From Takakia lepidozioides (Eukaryota > Streptophyta > Takakiopsida > Takakiales > Takakiaceae), in the NCBI GenBank assembly GCA_030704615.1, contig CM060734.1, positions 34,984,042 through 35,048,041 of the forward strand: 64,000 nucleotides of DNA, written 5' to 3'. This document shows positions 61,283 through 64,000 of this stretch, piece by piece. A program made the translations under genes and the position numbers. Position 1 is the first letter of the stretch, and every line of letters starts with the position of its first letter. Below the pieces are notes generated by a model. The model saw nothing but the letters and a program-made list of their open reading frames with translations, did no database searches and was not told the DNA's origin.

Positions 61283-63179
61283 GTTCTTCACTGGATCTTT
61301 AGTGTGGAGGGAACCTTAAGGAGTGGTGTTGACGGTTCCTGGACCTCTGCAAAATTCTAGCTCAGACAACTCAAAAAAATTGCTCCAAAGGTGCTATTCC
61401 ACTATTGCCCCGAAAGGTCGGGGCAGTGACTCTCAATCTTCTCGAGACAAATTCTTTCCCGGAAAGGGAGGTGAGCTTAGCGCAGTGAGACGTATTCTAA
61501 TCTTCCTACAAAACAGAACACCTTCCAGAGACTGGCTTTCCTGCAGCCTGGTGCGAATATTGAAATGCTAGTCTGTGAAGAGTTTCGTGATTCCCCCAGA
61601 ATAGAGATCCTCTCTCTCCTCCCTGTCACTATTTCTCTCCCACCTTGTACAATTCTCAGACTTGGTATTCAATCTAGCCCTTCTTGATGTCTATTTTCAT
61701 TGCTCTACGCCCTGAAGCGCGATCTTCTCTACTAAATCACGCCACTCTACTGATTGTAGGACTGCAGACAGTACACACGCGATGACATGGGATCTAGAAT
61801 CTCTCTCTCTCTTTCTTCCCTCCTCCTCCTTTCGCGAAAAATTGGGACTCGCCTCTCGTACTGCGCAAACAGTCATTTCTCAAATGCAACAGACGCCCCG
61901 CTCAAGTTAGGCGTCAAAGGTTTGAATTTCAACGGTTCCCCGCAGCCAGTCGCCATTACCGGTCTCACCGGTGTCTTTACCGTTACCGCGAGAGCAGGAG
62001 CAGATGACGGATGAATCCCAGGTGTTAGGCAAGCTTTCGTCGCCCAATTTGACCGGGTCCTCATCCACGCCATCGTGCGAAGCTTTCTCATCCATTATCC
62101 TGTACTGATCAATTTTACTAAGAGTCCAACAAAGGCCCAACTCACACAATGGACTGTCCAATATCGAAGTGGCTTGATTTAAAGACGAGCATATGAACGA
62201 GGACTGTATAGTGTTCACAATTTTGTGTGAATATTCCATCCTCGTGAAAAGTGAGTTTAGTATATGGAATAATTGAGGTTGAAGTTATAAGTTAGAACAG
62301 TATTGCCAATATGTACCCCAATCGCTCCAAAAAAAAAATCAAGCAAAAGGGCAAGGACATCTAGCAAGCTGACTCAACTAGCGTGGCTATTTGCATTGGG
62401 CCCACATGGCTATTGCATGCCCCTTGTAAGTGGCTATAGCATCTGGCCCCACATGGCTACCACATGCCCTGTGAAAATGGCAGGTGCATGTGGGGCCCAC
62501 ATGGCAAGGAATGCTATGGAAGGTTCTAGAATGGAGGTGATTATAGCCCGAAGTGGGAGATCACGCAAGGACCAGAGGGTGCAGGATCGAGGGTCGAGTA
62601 GGGTGGGTGATTTCAAGGTCGCACGGTCATTGCGGGAGGAGTGGGCCCAGGTCTACGAGATGGAAGGATGTTGGAAGACGGTGGTTTACTTGGGGCAGAA
62701 GGGTTGGTTGGTATTGTGCTGATCCGCACGACATGACTGACTTGAGGGATGTATTGTAAGTAACCAGAACCAAGTGTATTGCGTCCATTGAATAGGTTCC
62801 GGCTGCCGTTGAAGAATATATACAACCTAGTAGTAGAGAGTAGTTAAGATAAAATTGCATGGCGCTAAGGGCCCCGCTTCTACCTGCAGACAAGTCTATC
62901 GGATCATAGACTTGAAGCACAAGGCGTGGCGTTCGAGTTACTACTGATCCACGGGTGAGGTCTGTAGTCCCCTTGCTTATTACATGCACGTGAAGACTGT
63001 TGATATAACGATGAACTGACGAGGTTTTATGCTGACTTGTATTATTATTATGTCATGCTCTCCATATTGAAGGCCAAATTTTCTGCTCGAAATTACATCT
63101 CCAACGCATTTGGCTGTATTCCATTATAACGCGATATGCCTCTACACCGAATTAATACGACATCGAAGTGAATATACAG
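61283..63179. other. promoter side of the pectin methylesterase and spacer
   Basis: The stretch just above 61282 must hold the promoter and leader of the minus-strand PME gene; I see no clear TATA box. Frames at 61787-62239 are open on both strands but unidentified. GGSCCCACATGGC occurs three times at about 48-base spacing (62398, 62445 and 62492), a degenerate tandem array. Confidence 0.45.
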
Positions 63180-63434
63180 AGAGTGCCATAGTGCAGTGAG
63201 TACCCAAAAAAACCAAAAAAAGTACCACCCAAATGATTCTGGGGTCAAATCCTGCTACATTGTTGGGTGTGGTATGTTTTTCTCCCCCTTCCTTTAGGCG
63301 GTGTTCCACCAACAAGCTTTTACAACGAGGTTACTTGAAAAGATGTTATTTTCTCCTCTCACTATATTTTTAGGGGCCTCAAATGTGAGCAGGGGCTCCC
63401 AGGTGTTTCTTTTTGAGAAAAAAAAAAAAAAAAC
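63180..63434 (+). mobile_element. tRNA-derived SINE (copy 3)
   Basis: Same family as 52107-52352: a decayed box A (GTGCCATAGTGCAGTGAGTA), a box B GGGGTCAAATCCTGCTAC, GGGTGTGGTATG, CTTTTACAACGAGGTTACTT, AGGGGCCTCAAATGTGAGC, GGCTCCCAGGTGTTTC and an A tail at 63418-63434. An A-rich insertion (CCCAAAAAAACCAAAAAAAG) has entered the head. More diverged than copy 2. Confidence 0.75.
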
Positions 63435-64000
63435 ATTAATGTCTCGATATATTTCAAGCGTCTTCACAATTTTCTATATCTTCTTAAGACCATGTCTTGG
63501 ATTCAATTTCAAATGTTGATATAGGAAGGGATTGATTGGCTTGGAATGATATTTCATCATTTTCTAGGAAATACTACATAAACAAGAAATATGTCGGAAA
63601 CATATTACAAAGACATATTATAATGGAATGAAGAAAGAGATAACAACAAAAGATCATGAATGATCCTGACTGAAATAAAAAGTGCACTAAGAATTTTGAA
63701 TTATAGCTTAACTAATGACACCCCTTGATTGGAGTTTCAAATACAAAACATTGTAACGGATAAGGATCTCTTGCCACACCCACACGCCGATCTTGGGTAC
63801 CCGTAGTTTCTCTCCAAGAAAGGACCATATGGGCATTACCCATGCTTGCCCAGCAGTTAATAACGATGTTGTGTTTGACAATTTCGTCATCTCCATTGTA
63901 TATGGACATCACCAATGTGGGCCGAGAATGGTTGGTTCTCTCATCCTCATATGCAAGAAGAATATCACCGTATACCTTGAGCGATGATACTCTTGCACAG
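63435..64000. other. no recognisable gene
   Basis: A/T-rich sequence. Minus-strand frames at 63708-63987 (SIYNGDDEIVKHN) are open to the window edge but unidentified; they could be the end of an exon that lies mainly outside the window. Confidence 0.4.

Overview
The window looks like nuclear DNA of a land plant, most likely a seed-free one (bryophyte, lycophyte or fern). Three genes have well-formed GT-AG introns and plastid or secretory leaders: a plant class II DAHP synthase, an alpha-SNAP and a pectin methylesterase. Their surroundings are thick with LTR retrotransposon debris, tRNA-derived SINEs and broken gene copies. The Tf2/Tcn1-like Gypsy gag and the PPR repeat style fit a moss- or lycophyte-like genome, but the species cannot be fixed from the sequence alone.

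Layout. 0-4 kb: a papain-type protease exon remnant followed by a vacuolar H+-pyrophosphatase pseudogene with a SINE piece inside it. 4-12 kb: mostly featureless, with one unidentified ORF. 12.2-14.2 kb: a GC-rich leader and an F-box/kelch gene with two frameshifts. 14-24 kb: nothing recognisable except one SINE. 24.4-27.2 kb: an intact five-exon DAHP synthase, the entry enzyme of the plastid shikimate pathway. 28.4-46.5 kb: a graveyard of mobile elements. It holds two Copia fragments, a Gypsy gag, inverted PPR pieces, a retropepsin joined to a cytosine-5 DNA methyltransferase-like domain that is split by a solo LTR, a SWIM zinc-finger pseudogene, a Gypsy RNase H, a LINE tail and a Tourist-like MITE. 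Two degraded host genes (PP2C phosphatase and the chlorophyll cyclase CRD1/CHL27) also lie here. 48.5-51.8 kb: an intact nine-exon alpha-SNAP. 55.6-56.6 kb: a TTAA-flanked inverted-repeat element. 57.7-61.3 kb: an intact five-exon pectin methylesterase. A SINE lies near the right edge.

The three intact genes do separate housekeeping jobs (aromatic amino acid supply, SNARE recycling, wall pectin remodelling) and are not an operon or cluster. The most unusual content is the retropepsin-DNMT fragment at 37.4-39.7 kb. It shows the methyltransferase motifs in canonical order and carries a solo LTR with a 5-bp target duplication. It suggests a retrotransposon lineage that carries its own DNA methyltransferase, here present as a dead copy.
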